DNA of 64,000 bases. Origin: Dethiosulfovibrio faecalis. GTDB lineage: Bacteria > Synergistota > Synergistia > Synergistales > Dethiosulfovibrionaceae. Below, piece after piece: positions 1 to 7,905 of the stretch. Each line of letters opens with the position of its first letter. Position 1 is the stretch's first letter. A program made the translations under genes and the position numbers. Under the pieces are notes generated by a model. That model saw only the letters and a list, made by a program, of their open reading frames with translations. It was not told where the DNA came from and did no database searches. The DNA is taken from NCBI RefSeq assembly GCF_021568795.1, contig NZ_JAKGUE010000001.1, positions 124,001-188,000 on the forward strand, given 5' to 3'.

Positions 1-255
1 GATGTCCGTGCTATGTACATGGGAACCAAACAGATAGGCCAGGGCAGCAGGGTACTGGTCATAGACGATTTCATGCGAGGTGGAAGCACCGCTTCCGGGA
101 TGTGTCAGGTAGTCCGGGAGTTCAAGGCCGAACTCGTCGGGATAGGTGTCTTTCTCGCAGCTCTGGAACCTCGAAAGAAGGCCGTAGAGAGATATTCCGC
201 CTTGCTTCGTCTGGATATGTCCGGCGAGGGGGCTAGGGTGTCCATCTCGGGGTGA
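1..255 (+). CDS. purR: Pur operon repressor PurR, C-terminal part (5' end outside window)
   Basis: The reading frame is open from base 1, so this is the 3' end of a longer gene. The visible 84 residues form the end of a phosphoribosyltransferase fold. The PRPP-binding motif VLVIDDFMRGGSTASGM is close to the B. subtilis PurR motif (VLIIDDFMKAGGT), and the following EFKAELVGIGVFL stretch also fits PurR. In that family the protein is a transcriptional repressor of purine synthesis that uses the PRT domain to sense PRPP and has an N-terminal winged helix, which lies outside the window here. Another type I phosphoribosyltransferase is possible but less likely, because the stretch after the PRPP loop is PurR-like. 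Confidence 0.8.
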   Translation, partial: DVRAMYMGTKQIGQGSRVLVIDDFMRGGSTASGMCQVVREFKAELVGIGVFLAALEPRKKAVERYSALLRLDMSGEGARVSISG

Positions 256-260
256 TTTTG

Positions 261-304
261 TTGTATACACTAAGATTGACGCCGACGAAGCTATGGTATA
301 GAAT
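261..304 (+). promoter_or_regulatory. Promoter of the ferredoxin gene with upstream TTGTATAC element
   Basis: TTGACG (276-281), a 17-base spacer and TAGAAT (299-304) form a sigma-70-like promoter, with start about 25 bases before the ferredoxin ATG. Directly upstream lies TTGTATACAC (261-270), whose core TGTATACA is self-complementary. The same TTGTATAC word sits in the inverted repeat in front of nifJ (19310-19326). The promoter call is reasonable; the regulator is unknown. Confidence 0.55.
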
Positions 305-331
305 GCCCCACTATGAGGGGGGTGCCCTTGT

Positions 332-514
332 ATGCGTGTCAGTATCGACAGCGATAAATGCATTGGCTGTGGAGTGTGTGTCCAAATTTGTCCGGAGGCC
401 TTCACCCTTGACGAATCAAGAGGTATCGCGAGGGTTCTTCGCCCTGAAGGGGCGGATTGTGTGGAGGAGGCTAGGGATAGTTGTCCCGTATCGTGCATAA
501 CGGTGGAGGAATAA
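332..514 (+). CDS. Ferredoxin, single [4Fe-4S] cluster, Thermotoga type
   Basis: A 60-residue electron carrier. Cysteines 10, 13, 16 and 51 match the cluster ligands of Thermotoga maritima ferredoxin (also 60 residues), and Cys20 and Cys43 match its structural disulfide pair. There is one extra cysteine at position 55. The motif CIGCGVCVQICPEAF is followed by CPVSC near the end. The ATG has a GAGGGGGG ribosome site 9 bases upstream. It stands alone between its own promoter and a tRNA gene. The obvious partner in this window is the pyruvate:ferredoxin oxidoreductase at 15.7-19.3 kb, but pairing is an inference. Confidence 0.93.
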   Translation: MRVSIDSDKCIGCGVCVQICPEAFTLDESRGIARVLRPEGADCVEEARDSCPVSCITVEE

Positions 515-544
515 AATAAAACCTCGAATCGGCGATTTTGCCTC

Positions 545-573
545 TTGAACAAGACGATAGTACCGGTTATAAT
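545..573 (+). promoter_or_regulatory. Promoter of the CAT-anticodon tRNA gene
   Basis: TTGAAC (545-550), exactly 17 bases, then consensus TATAAT (568-573). The tRNA begins 12 bases after the -10 box, as expected for a stable RNA promoter. Confidence 0.8.
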
Positions 574-585
574 AAGCGCCGTTCC

Positions 586-662
586 GGGCCCATAGCTCAA
601 CTGGTCAGAGCCACCGGCTCATAACCGGAAGGTTCCAGGTTCGAGTCCTGGTGGGCCCACCA
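586..662 (+). tRNA. tRNA with CAT anticodon (elongator Met, or Ile2)
   Basis: A full cloverleaf of 77 bases with encoded CCA. The acceptor stem is GGGCCCA/TGGGCCC, the T arm contains GTTCGAGTC, and the anticodon stem CCGG/CCGG carries the loop CTCATAA. The paired first base (G-C) and lack of GGG/CCC in the anticodon stem argue against an initiator tRNA. CAT can be elongator Met or, if the C is lysidinylated by TilS, Ile2. Sequence reading alone does not settle this; overall it looks more like elongator Met. Confidence 0.93.
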
Positions 663-670
663 AGAGCCAA

Positions 671-699
671 GCCGTTCCTTCGGGAGCGGCTTTTTTTTT
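671..699 (+). terminator. Intrinsic terminator of the CAT-anticodon tRNA
   Basis: GCCGTTCC, loop TTCG, GGAGCGGC (one G-T wobble) followed by nine T. It sits 8 bases after the tRNA CCA end. Confidence 0.92.
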
Positions 700-723
700 A
701 GGAAAAATACGACTGAGGGGGAA

Positions 724-1500
724 ATGATGAATATAGACGCTTTGAGCCGTGTGATGGAGGAAGTTGCTTCTTTGGCCTGGGCGGAGGATTGGGACAACTG
801 TGGAGTTCTGTTGAGATCCCGATCGGGGAACGTAGGCCATATCGCCGTTGCCCTCGACCCTACGGCGGAGATCGTTCGATCTGCCTCCAGTGCTGGGTGC
901 GACTGTCTCGTAACCCATCATCCTCTTATCTTCTCTCCTCTCCGGCGTCTTGATCCTTCTATACCTTCTAATGAGGCGGTTTTCGAGTTGATAGAGAGGG
1001 ATATGTCGATTCTCTGCTGCCATACCAGTTGGGATAATTCCCCGGTAGGGACGAACGTCTCTCTGGCGAACTCGATAGGGCTAGGTTCGGTTGAGCCGAT
1101 GCTGTTCGAGGACAGAGGATGGGGGGTAGGGGCCGTAGGAAGGCTGGAGCCCCGTCCCTTCAGGACCCTTGCTTTGTCGGCAAAGGATCGATGGCGACTT
1201 TCTTTCGCCCGACTTCACGGAGATCCTGAGAGGATGGTCTCTAAGGTCGCTTTGTGCGGCGGATCGGGAGGTTCTCTGTGGAGAGATGCTCTGGCTGCCG
1301 GAGCCGAATTGTATATAACGGCAGACGTGAAGTATCACGATGTACAGGATGCCGTAGCTTCCGGACTGTCGGTCCTGGAGGTGGATCACGGCGAGATGGA
1401 ATGGGCTTCCATGGGGGATTTGGCCGCTCACGTAGGTAGGTTGTCCGGATTGGATACCCTCCTGCTGGAGAGACCGTCCTGCTCGGGAGAGCTCGTTTAA
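724..1500 (+). CDS. NIF3-like (DUF34) dinuclear metal-centre protein
   Basis: The 258-residue product matches the NIF3/DUF34 family, often annotated as GTP cyclohydrolase 1 type 2 homologue. Metal-ligand motifs are visible: THHPLIF (His65, His66), HTSWDNSPVGTN (His100) and VDHGEMEW near residue 220. It is close to the usual short NIF3 length and lacks the long insert domain of some Gram-positive members. A GAGGGGG ribosome site precedes ATG 724; ATG 727 is a possible alternative. It is followed by trpS after 34 bases, so the two are probably co-transcribed. The cellular function of the family is poorly defined; proposals include metal handling or metabolite repair. Confidence 0.88.
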   Translation: MMNIDALSRVMEEVASLAWAEDWDNCGVLLRSRSGNVGHIAVALDPTAEIVRSASSAGCDCLVTHHPLIFSPLRRLDPSIPSNEAVFELIERDMSILCCHTSWDNSPVGTNVSLANSIGLGSVEPMLFEDRGWGVGAVGRLEPRPFRTLALSAKDRWRLSFARLHGDPERMVSKVALCGGSGGSLWRDALAAGAELYITADVKYHDVQDAVASGLSVLEVDHGEMEWASMGDLAAHVGRLSGLDTLLLERPSCSGELV

Positions 1501-1534
1501 CCTGACTGGGGTAGGAAAGGAGCTTCTTCTAGAT

Positions 1535-2536
1535 ATGAAACTTAGAACTTTCAGCGGAATGAGACCCACCGGTAAGCTGCATCTGGGGCATATGGCAGGG
1601 GCTTTGTCGAATTGGATAAAGCTTCAGGAGGATCCGGGGTACGATTGTTTCTATGGCATAGTCGACTGGCACGCCATGATGTCCGATTACGCCAACAGCT
1701 CGATCATAAAGGAAAACTGCCGGGAGGTCCTCCTGGACTGGCTCGCTGTGGGCCTTGATCCGGAGAAATCGACCATATTCGTCCAATCCCACGTTCCGGA
1801 GCATACGGAACTTTCCCTGGCTTTGGGGATGGTTACTCCTCTTGGCTGGCTTCAGAGAAATCCGACATACAAGGAACAGATTCTAAACATACAGAACAAG
1901 GACCTCAGCACCTTCGGCTTTCTGGGATACCCCGTGCTGATGGCAGCCGATATACTTCTGTATAGGTCTTCCGTCGTGCCCGTGGGAGAGGATCAGTCGG
2001 CTCATTTGGAGATCACCAGGGAGATCGCTCGTCGGTTCAACAACTTCTACGGCGAGGTCTTTCCCGAGCCGGATATCCTTCTTACCCCTACACCTAAAGT
2101 GCCAGGCACGGATGGTAGAAAAATGAGCAAATCCTACGGTAACAGTATCAACATAGCCGATACTGAAAAGGAGATGTGGGATAAGCTCAGGACCATGATG
2201 ACCGATCCCGCCAGAGAGAGAAAGACCGATCCAGGGGATCCAGGCAAGTGTCCGGTATGGGATATCCATAAGGTATTCAATCACGACGAGGACGAAAAGG
2301 CGGGTCTAGCCTCCGGTTGCAGGGCCGGTTCCATCGGCTGCGTCCAGTGTAAAAAAGCCTTGAAGGAGCACGTTGTGTCCATTATGACTCCGATCTGGGA
2401 GAGACGGGCATATTACGAGTCTCGTCAGGAAACGTTGGACGATATACTGTGGAACGGAGCCGACAAGGCTAGAGTCGTCGCCAGGGAGACTATGGACGCC
2501 GTATTGAAAGGCATCGGCTTCGTCCCTCGTAGATAG
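1535..2536 (+). CDS. trpS: Tryptophanyl-tRNA synthetase, [4Fe-4S]-type
   Basis: This class I synthetase charges tRNA-Trp. The HIGH motif is HLGH (residues 16-19) and KMSKS is at 196-200. Length is 333 residues, normal for the family. Near the anticodon-binding region are cysteines 239, 262, 269 and 272, giving the spacing C-x22-C-x6-C-x2-C. This exactly matches the cluster-binding motif described for Thermotoga maritima TrpRS, so a [4Fe-4S] cluster next to the anticodon site is likely. A good AGGAGC-type ribosome site precedes ATG 1535. No T-box or other leader fits in the 34 bases upstream. Confidence 0.95.
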   Translation: MKLRTFSGMRPTGKLHLGHMAGALSNWIKLQEDPGYDCFYGIVDWHAMMSDYANSSIIKENCREVLLDWLAVGLDPEKSTIFVQSHVPEHTELSLALGMVTPLGWLQRNPTYKEQILNIQNKDLSTFGFLGYPVLMAADILLYRSSVVPVGEDQSAHLEITREIARRFNNFYGEVFPEPDILLTPTPKVPGTDGRKMSKSYGNSINIADTEKEMWDKLRTMMTDPARERKTDPGDPGKCPVWDIHKVFNHDEDEKAGLASGCRAGSIGCVQCKKALKEHVVSIMTPIWERRAYYESRQETLDDILWNGADKARVVARETMDAVLKGIGFVPRR

Positions 2537-2574
2537 ATCTGCGGTCCATCCTTGTCTGAATCGGTGGTGATGCT

Positions 2575-3318
2575 ATGATCCGTATAGATATCGAAGGTTT
2601 TTCCGGGCCTCTGGATCTGCTCTGTCATATGATGGAGAGCCGTGAGATCGAGGCCTCTTCGGTCAGCGTCGCCGAGGTCGTCAGGATTTACGGCGCCTAT
2701 CACGCCCAGAAAGGCGAGGTCCCGATAGAGGCGGTGGCCCATTTTCTGGTCCAGGCTGCTCGACTCATATTGGACAAGGCTCTGGCTTTGATGCCTCAGA
2801 AGGTTACCGATGAGGCCGACGAGGTCTGGGATCAGGAGTTCGTAGAGGACTCTCCGGATATCGAGGATATGCTTCTGCGTTATCGTCCCTACAGAAAGGC
2901 CGCTGGTCTCTTGGCGGAGCTCTTGGCCGAAACGGGACTTCGTTCCTTCCGGAGTCCCTTGCCTCTTCCTCCATCCTACGATATAGGGGATCTCTACTCC
3001 CTGTCCTCCATCTGGTGGTGTCTGATGAAATCCAGAGAGATGGTCTTCTATGATCCCGAAGATGCATGGGAGGACGATCATCTGGCGGGGATGCCCGCCC
3101 CTATCCCCGAGGAGAGCCAGGTGGAGAACAGGATGGACCTGGTGATGGACGAACTCGGCAACGGCAGGATTTACCTTTCCGCTTTTCTGAGAGGTAGACC
3201 CGGAGCTTCCGAGTTGGTAGTTACGATTCTGGCCCTCTTGGAGCTTTCCAGAGGGAATAGAATAAGTCTTAGGCAGGAGGAGCAATTTGGTGACGTCCTC
3301 GTTCTTTCAAGAAGATAA
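2575..3318 (+). CDS. scpA: Segregation and condensation protein A (ScpA)
   Basis: This is the kleisin subunit of the SMC-ScpAB condensin, which organises and segregates the chromosome. The N-terminus IEGFSGPLDLLCHMME is the signature of the family (Smc-neck binding helix bundle), and the C-terminus ends in a winged-helix stretch rich in hydrophobic residues. Length is 247 residues, typical. It overlaps scpB by about 30 bases, so the two are translationally linked. The gene for SMC itself is not in the window. Confidence 0.93.
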   Translation: MIRIDIEGFSGPLDLLCHMMESREIEASSVSVAEVVRIYGAYHAQKGEVPIEAVAHFLVQAARLILDKALALMPQKVTDEADEVWDQEFVEDSPDIEDMLLRYRPYRKAAGLLAELLAETGLRSFRSPLPLPPSYDIGDLYSLSSIWWCLMKSREMVFYDPEDAWEDDHLAGMPAPIPEESQVENRMDLVMDELGNGRIYLSAFLRGRPGASELVVTILALLELSRGNRISLRQEEQFGDVLVLSRR

Positions 3319-3877
3319 AGGGCTTTCTGTTCTCAAGCGCATTGAGGCGGTCCTTTTCGTCGCCTCCGAGGGGGCTACCGTGACTGATCTCGCCGAAGCG
3401 GTGGGAATAGACGAAAAGACTGTTCTGTCCGGGCTGGAGGCCCTCTCTGAAAAATACAGGGAAGGGTCCCACGGCATAGAGCTGGCCTTTTTGGGCGGGG
3501 CATGGCATCTTTGCACCGTCTTGGACGTCGCCGACGCCGTCGACTGTTTCAGGGAGGCAAACGAGAGGGAGCGTATCAGACTGAGCAAAGCGGCCCTGGA
3601 GACTCTAGCCGTTGTGGCTTATAATCAACCTGTAACCCGATCGGAAATAGAGGATATAAGAGGGGTGAGATGCGAGAGGGTGATAGAGACTCTGTTGAGC
3701 CACGGTTTGGTGCGTATCTCGGGGAGAAAGAAGAGCACCGGTTCTCCCCTGCTCTACAGGACCACCGATTCATTTCTCAAGGTCTTCGGTTTGGGAGCTA
3801 TCTCCGATTTACCTACGGTCTCCGAGATAGAGGAGCTGCGTTCCCGACGGGAGGACGATGACGGTGAGACTCAATAG
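3287..3877 (+). CDS. scpB: Segregation and condensation protein B (ScpB)
   Basis: This 196-residue protein has two winged-helix domains and binds the ScpA kleisin as a dimer. Recognisable blocks are VLFVASEGATVTDLAEAVG near the start and ALETLAVVAYNQPVTRSEIE in the middle, the usual ScpB signature. The start is either TTG 3287 or GTG 3290; AGGCAGGAGG (3271-3280) fits GTG 3290 somewhat better. It overlaps scpA upstream and rluB downstream (20 bases), forming the common scpA-scpB-rluB block. Confidence 0.93.
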   Translation: MVTSSFFQEDKGLSVLKRIEAVLFVASEGATVTDLAEAVGIDEKTVLSGLEALSEKYREGSHGIELAFLGGAWHLCTVLDVADAVDCFREANERERIRLSKAALETLAVVAYNQPVTRSEIEDIRGVRCERVIETLLSHGLVRISGRKKSTGSPLLYRTTDSFLKVFGLGAISDLPTVSEIEELRSRREDDDGETQ

Positions 3878-4580
3878 ATATCTCGCTTTGTGCGGAGTGG
3901 CATCCCGGCGTAGGTCCGAGGAAATACTCAGATCCGGCAGGGTAAAGGTAGGAAACGTGATCGTTACCGATCCTGCTATGGATATAACGGAAGAGGACCA
4001 GGTATCCGTAGACGGAAAGTCTGTATGCCTTCAGAGGTCCGTCTATATCGTTATGAACAAGCCCAAAGGCTACGTCTGTGCTGCCGAGGACCGGTTTTAC
4101 CCTACCGTGGTAGGTCTTGTGTCACCTGATCTGATGGGTAAGAGGATCTATCCTGTCGGGCGTCTGGACAGGCAAAGCGAGGGACTCCTGGTCTTGACGA
4201 ACGACGGAGATTTCTGTAATGCTTTGATACATCCCAGCGCTGGATATCAAAAAACCTACGAGGTATTGCTGGATCGAATCCTCACGGAAGAGGAGCTTTC
4301 CTCTTGGCGCAAGGGGGTTCCGATAAACGGGAGGATCGTGTCTCCGGTTTCGCTTCGGGTCATGGATAGAAATCCTGCCGGAAGGTGGATATCGATAGTT
4401 CTACAAGAGGGACTGAAAAGGGAGATCAGGGTAATGGCGTCTTATTTTTCCCTCTCGGTGGGTGTCCTCTTTCGTAGAAAAATTGGTAAAATGGAGTTGA
4501 GGAAACTCAAATCAGGGGAATACTGTGTTGTGGAACTCCAACGGTTATGGCGACTTATCCGTCAGGGAGGAAGCGTCTAG
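3858..4580 (+). CDS. rluB: 23S rRNA pseudouridine synthase, RsuA/RluB family
   Basis: The 240-residue protein has an N-terminal S4 RNA-binding domain (RLNRYLALCGVASRRRSEE) and a catalytic domain with GRLDRQSEGLL, in which Asp104 is the expected catalytic aspartate. The nearest family members modify 23S rRNA (RluB, position 2605 in E. coli) or 16S rRNA (RsuA). Its place directly behind scpAB, as in Bacillus, favours RluB. The start overlaps the end of scpB. Confidence 0.88.
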   Translation: MTVRLNRYLALCGVASRRRSEEILRSGRVKVGNVIVTDPAMDITEEDQVSVDGKSVCLQRSVYIVMNKPKGYVCAAEDRFYPTVVGLVSPDLMGKRIYPVGRLDRQSEGLLVLTNDGDFCNALIHPSAGYQKTYEVLLDRILTEEELSSWRKGVPINGRIVSPVSLRVMDRNPAGRWISIVLQEGLKREIRVMASYFSLSVGVLFRRKIGKMELRKLKSGEYCVVELQRLWRLIRQGGSV

Positions 4581-4601
4581 TTCAAGGCAGGAGATGGGTT
4601 G

Positions 4602-5483
4602 ATGGACGATCGAACCAGACAGCTGATACAGAATCGTATCCTCAGCAGACTGAAGGAAGTCAAGTCCTTCCCTCAGTTTGTTATGGAGACCTTGAGAGCA
4701 TTGGATAACCCGGACAGCAGCGCGTATAACGTCGCAGGCAGTCTCTCGAAGGACGAGGGGTTGGTCATAAGGACTTTGAAGTTGGCGAACTCGGCTTTTT
4801 ACGGGCTTCCCAGAAAGATCTCCAGTATTCAGGAGGCGGTAGCCCTCCTGGGTTATAAAACGATCAAAAATCTGGTTATAGCCGCAACGGTCTATCAGAG
4901 GATGGACAACTCCTTTGCCGGTTACGCTCTCGATAGAGGGGATCTGTGGAAACACTCCCTCAGCGTAGCCTATGCGGCCAGATATCTGGCGGAGAGAACC
5001 AAGGCCTGCCTTCCCGATGAGGCCTATATAGTAGGTATGCTTCACGCCATAGGAAAGATAGTCCTAAACGACTATATAAAATTTGGTTATCAGATAATAG
5101 TGCGTATCGTGGATACCGATAAGACCCCCTTCGTGGAGGCGGAACGGATGGTGCTGGGGTTCGATCACGCCCAGGTGGGAGCCATGCTGGTGGAGAAATG
5201 GAATCTACCGGAATCTCACAAAGTGGCGATTCAGTATCAGTACTCTCCCGACGACCTTCCGGAGGATCTCCAGGAATATCGAGGGCTTGTGGACATTATC
5301 CATCTGGCTAACTCTTTGGTATTGATGCTGGGAGTAAGCGGAGGAGCGGATGCTCTTCAGTATTCTCTGTCGGAGACGGTTCTGCAACGTCTTGGGCTAG
5401 AGGACAGGGTTGAGGAGCTCTTGTCCGAGCTGGTCGACATCATGGACAAGGTATCGGAAGAGATGGAACTCATGGAGGAGTAA
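4602..5483 (+). CDS. HDOD domain protein, probable signalling protein
   Basis: The product of about 293 residues is mostly one HDOD domain: an N-terminal helical part (SFPQFVMETLRALDNPDSS), LIRTLKLANSAFYG-like segment, SIQEAVALLGYKTIKNLV, and a C-terminal HD-like core (HSLSVAYAARYLAE, MLHAIGKIVLND). HDOD proteins are regulatory relatives of HD phosphohydrolases that usually lack full metal sites. No receiver or other output domain is attached. ATG 4602 lies 8 bases after GGCAGGAG; TTG 4599 is an alternative. It sits between rluB and cmk in the same direction. Its pathway cannot be read from the sequence. Confidence 0.82.
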   Translation: MDDRTRQLIQNRILSRLKEVKSFPQFVMETLRALDNPDSSAYNVAGSLSKDEGLVIRTLKLANSAFYGLPRKISSIQEAVALLGYKTIKNLVIAATVYQRMDNSFAGYALDRGDLWKHSLSVAYAARYLAERTKACLPDEAYIVGMLHAIGKIVLNDYIKFGYQIIVRIVDTDKTPFVEAERMVLGFDHAQVGAMLVEKWNLPESHKVAIQYQYSPDDLPEDLQEYRGLVDIIHLANSLVLMLGVSGGADALQYSLSETVLQRLGLEDRVEELLSELVDIMDKVSEEMELMEE

Positions 5484-5491
5484 GGCCTGCT

Positions 5492-6160
5492 ATGGCATCT
5501 AAGAATATAGTCATCACCGTCGATGGACCTGCCGGTGCCGGAAAGAGTACCGTGGCCAGGAGAGTCGCCTCTGAGCTGGGAATTGCCTATCTGGACACAG
5601 GGGCTCTGTACAGAGCCCTGGCCTATATACTGGATAGCCGTGGAATCTCTCCCGAGGAGGGGGGGGACCTGAATAGGTCTCTTAGATCCATCTCCGTTTC
5701 ACTCGAAGGCGGCAGGGTCACGGTGGACGATGTCGACGTAACAGATATGATCCGTACTCCTAAAGTGGATTCCATTGCTTCGTCCTATTCCGCCCTTCCT
5801 TCGGTCAGAGAGAAGCTTTTGGATCTACAGAGAGAGCAGGCTCTTTCCGGTGGTTTGGTCGCCGACGGTAGGGATATGGGTACGGTGGTGTTCCCTCTCG
5901 CTCCTTTGAAGATCTTTCTGTCCGCCTCGGAGGAGACCAGAGCCGATCGTCGCTGGCGTGAGTTGAGAGAAAAGGGGCAGGCGTTTCCCTTCGAGTCTAT
6001 ATTGGAAGATATAAGACGGAGGGACAGGGCAGATATGGATAGGACCTGCTCCCCTCTGAGAAAGGCCGATGATTCGATTTCCATCGATTCATCGGATATG
6101 ACGATCGACGAAGTGGTGGCGAAGATCGTCTCCATCGCTTCGGAGGTCCGACATGATTAA
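5492..6160 (+). CDS. cmk: Cytidylate kinase
   Basis: This kinase phosphorylates CMP and dCMP with ATP. The P-loop GPAGAGKST occupies residues 12-20, followed by YLDTGALYRALA (substrate-side motif), DGRDMGTVVFP and the lid arginine cluster RRDRADMDRTCSPL. At 222 residues it has the family's normal length. It ends inside the start of plsC (8-base overlap), matching the cmk-plsC order of many bacteria. Confidence 0.95.
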   Translation: MASKNIVITVDGPAGAGKSTVARRVASELGIAYLDTGALYRALAYILDSRGISPEEGGDLNRSLRSISVSLEGGRVTVDDVDVTDMIRTPKVDSIASSYSALPSVREKLLDLQREQALSGGLVADGRDMGTVVFPLAPLKIFLSASEETRADRRWRELREKGQAFPFESILEDIRRRDRADMDRTCSPLRKADDSISIDSSDMTIDEVVAKIVSIASEVRHD

Positions 6161-6797
6161 TGCCTTTATATATCAATTGGTAAGACGGTTTTGTTTCGTT
6201 TTTTTAAGACTCCATAATTGTTTGAAGGTAGAGGGCAAGGATAAAATACCTGTGGAGAGGCCCTTCATAATGGTGGCCAATCACTGCAGCAATCTGGATC
6301 CCGTGGTTTTAGGCGCCGCTTTCCCCGATCGTTTGAGATATCTGGCAAAGGTGGAGCTTTTCGAGGGATCCCGCCTGTTCGCCTTGTTGATAAGGACTCT
6401 GGGAGCTATTCCGGTCAGCAGGGATTCCTCCTTGAGCGCCGGAGGAGCCCTGAGGACGTTTCTACAGCTTCTTGAGGGGGGAGAATCGGTTCTCCTTTTT
6501 CCCGAGGGGGCACGGTCTTTGGACGGCAGACTGAAGGAGCTGGAGGGAGGAGTGGCCCTTCTGGCGGTTAGGACCGGAGTGCCTATCGTTCCGGCTTACA
6601 TATCCGGGACCTTTGACGCCATGCCGGTAGGTGCTAACAAGATAGGCTGGAACTCCATAGAGGTCAGATTCGGAGATTCTATAGACCCCTCCAAGATGCT
6701 CGAAGACGGGATGTCCTCCAAGGAATGTCGCTCTTTGATACTGTCTGAACTGGACAAATCCCTTAAATCCATGGAGGCAGTAGCTCTTGGCGGTTGA
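6153..6797 (+). CDS. plsC: 1-acyl-sn-glycerol-3-phosphate acyltransferase
   Basis: This membrane-associated enzyme makes phosphatidic acid from lysophosphatidic acid. The catalytic NHxxxxD motif is NHCSNLD (His44, Asp49) and the glycerol-phosphate binding block is FPEGARS near residue 116. An N-terminal hydrophobic segment (FCFVFLRLHNCL) fits membrane attachment. Length is 214 residues. It overlaps cmk by 8 bases and hflX by 11. With PlsX at 25.5 kb it supplies part of phospholipid synthesis; a PlsY is not in the window. Confidence 0.92.
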   Translation: MINAFIYQLVRRFCFVFLRLHNCLKVEGKDKIPVERPFIMVANHCSNLDPVVLGAAFPDRLRYLAKVELFEGSRLFALLIRTLGAIPVSRDSSLSAGGALRTFLQLLEGGESVLLFPEGARSLDGRLKELEGGVALLAVRTGVPIVPAYISGTFDAMPVGANKIGWNSIEVRFGDSIDPSKMLEDGMSSKECRSLILSELDKSLKSMEAVALGG

Positions 6798-7881
6798 GAG
6801 GGGTAGAGCGGTTTTAATCGCTTTGGAGCGTATGGAGGAGGGGGAGCGCCTTCTTCTGGAACTTGAGCTTCTGTTGACGAACCTGGACGTAGACGTCGTC
6901 GAGAGGGTAATTCAAAGGCGGGACTCTCCGGACCCCGCTTTCTTTTTAGGGTCTGGAAAGGCAAGGGATCTCAAGAGGATCTGCGATGTGGTCGATGCAG
7001 GACTGATCGTCAGCGATAGGCCTTTGACCCCTCGGCAGATGGCGAATCTGAAGACGGAGTCGGGGCGGTATGTCTGGGACAGGCCTTTGATCATAATGAA
7101 GATATTCGAGGAACGGGCCAGGACATCGGAGGCGAAGCTTCAGGTGGAACTGGCCCGATGCCGCTATGAATTGCCCCATCTTCGCGGTCTTGGACATCAG
7201 ATGTCCAGACTGGGGGGCGGAATAGGAACCAGAGGGCCCGGCGAGACCGAGTTCGAGAGACACAGGAGAAAGCTCGAGAGACGTATAAGAGATATAACGA
7301 GAAAACTTGTCCAGGTGAAGAAAAGGCGAAAAAGCCAGCGAAAGCGACGTAGCCGTTCCGATATTCTAACGGTAGCTATGGTCGGATATACCAACAGCGG
7401 AAAATCGACTCTTCTACGTCGACTATCGGGAGACGGATCCATATACGTGGCCGATGCCCTTTTCGCAACGTTGGACACGTTGGTACGTTCGATATCAATG
7501 TCAGATGGACGGACGATCCTACTGACCGATACGGTCGGCTTCATAAGGGAGCTTCCTCCTACCTTGATAGCGGCTTTCAGGACGACTTTGGAAGAGGCGG
7601 CTGCGGCCGATTTTCTGTTGGTCGTACTCGATGGAAGCGACCCGGATGCTCTGGAGACCCTTAGAGTCGTTAGGGATACCCTCAAGGATATAGAAGCCAT
7701 AGAGATCCCTAGGGCGGTCTTGCTGAACAAGGCGGATCTCATAGATCGATCCACCCTGAACGGCCTCCTGACCAGGATAAGATCCGAAGGCGAGGACGTA
7801 GAGGCTATAAGCGCGTCGAAATGGGATGTAAAGGAGATAACTCCCGTCTTGGAAAAGCTCGTCTTCAGGACAGGTCTGTAG
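6787..7881 (+). CDS. hflX: Ribosome-associated GTPase HflX
   Basis: HflX splits stalled or dormant ribosomes. The 364-residue protein has the N-terminal HflX domain (ending GTRGPGETEFERHRRKLERR), a basic linker, then the GTPase domain: G1 GYTNSGKST (200-208), DALFATLDTLVR, G3 DTVGF, and G4 NKAD. It is slightly short for the family because the far N-terminal extension is small. The TTG start is chosen because GGAGG lies 9 bases upstream, inside plsC. Confidence 0.93.
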   Translation: MAVERGRAVLIALERMEEGERLLLELELLLTNLDVDVVERVIQRRDSPDPAFFLGSGKARDLKRICDVVDAGLIVSDRPLTPRQMANLKTESGRYVWDRPLIIMKIFEERARTSEAKLQVELARCRYELPHLRGLGHQMSRLGGGIGTRGPGETEFERHRRKLERRIRDITRKLVQVKKRRKSQRKRRSRSDILTVAMVGYTNSGKSTLLRRLSGDGSIYVADALFATLDTLVRSISMSDGRTILLTDTVGFIRELPPTLIAAFRTTLEEAAAADFLLVVLDGSDPDALETLRVVRDTLKDIEAIEIPRAVLLNKADLIDRSTLNGLLTRIRSEGEDVEAISASKWDVKEITPVLEKLVFRTGL

Positions 7882-7905
7882 AAAAACGGAGGTGGATTGA
7901 TCGTT

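Noticed and set aside
597-1023. Minus-strand open frames crossing the CAT-anticodon tRNA
   Set aside because: They run through a tRNA and its terminator; the NIF3-like gene is on the other strand.
2425-3285. A 286-codon minus-strand open frame across the trpS/scpA junction
   Set aside because: It is antisense to two clear genes, with no motif and no ribosome site.
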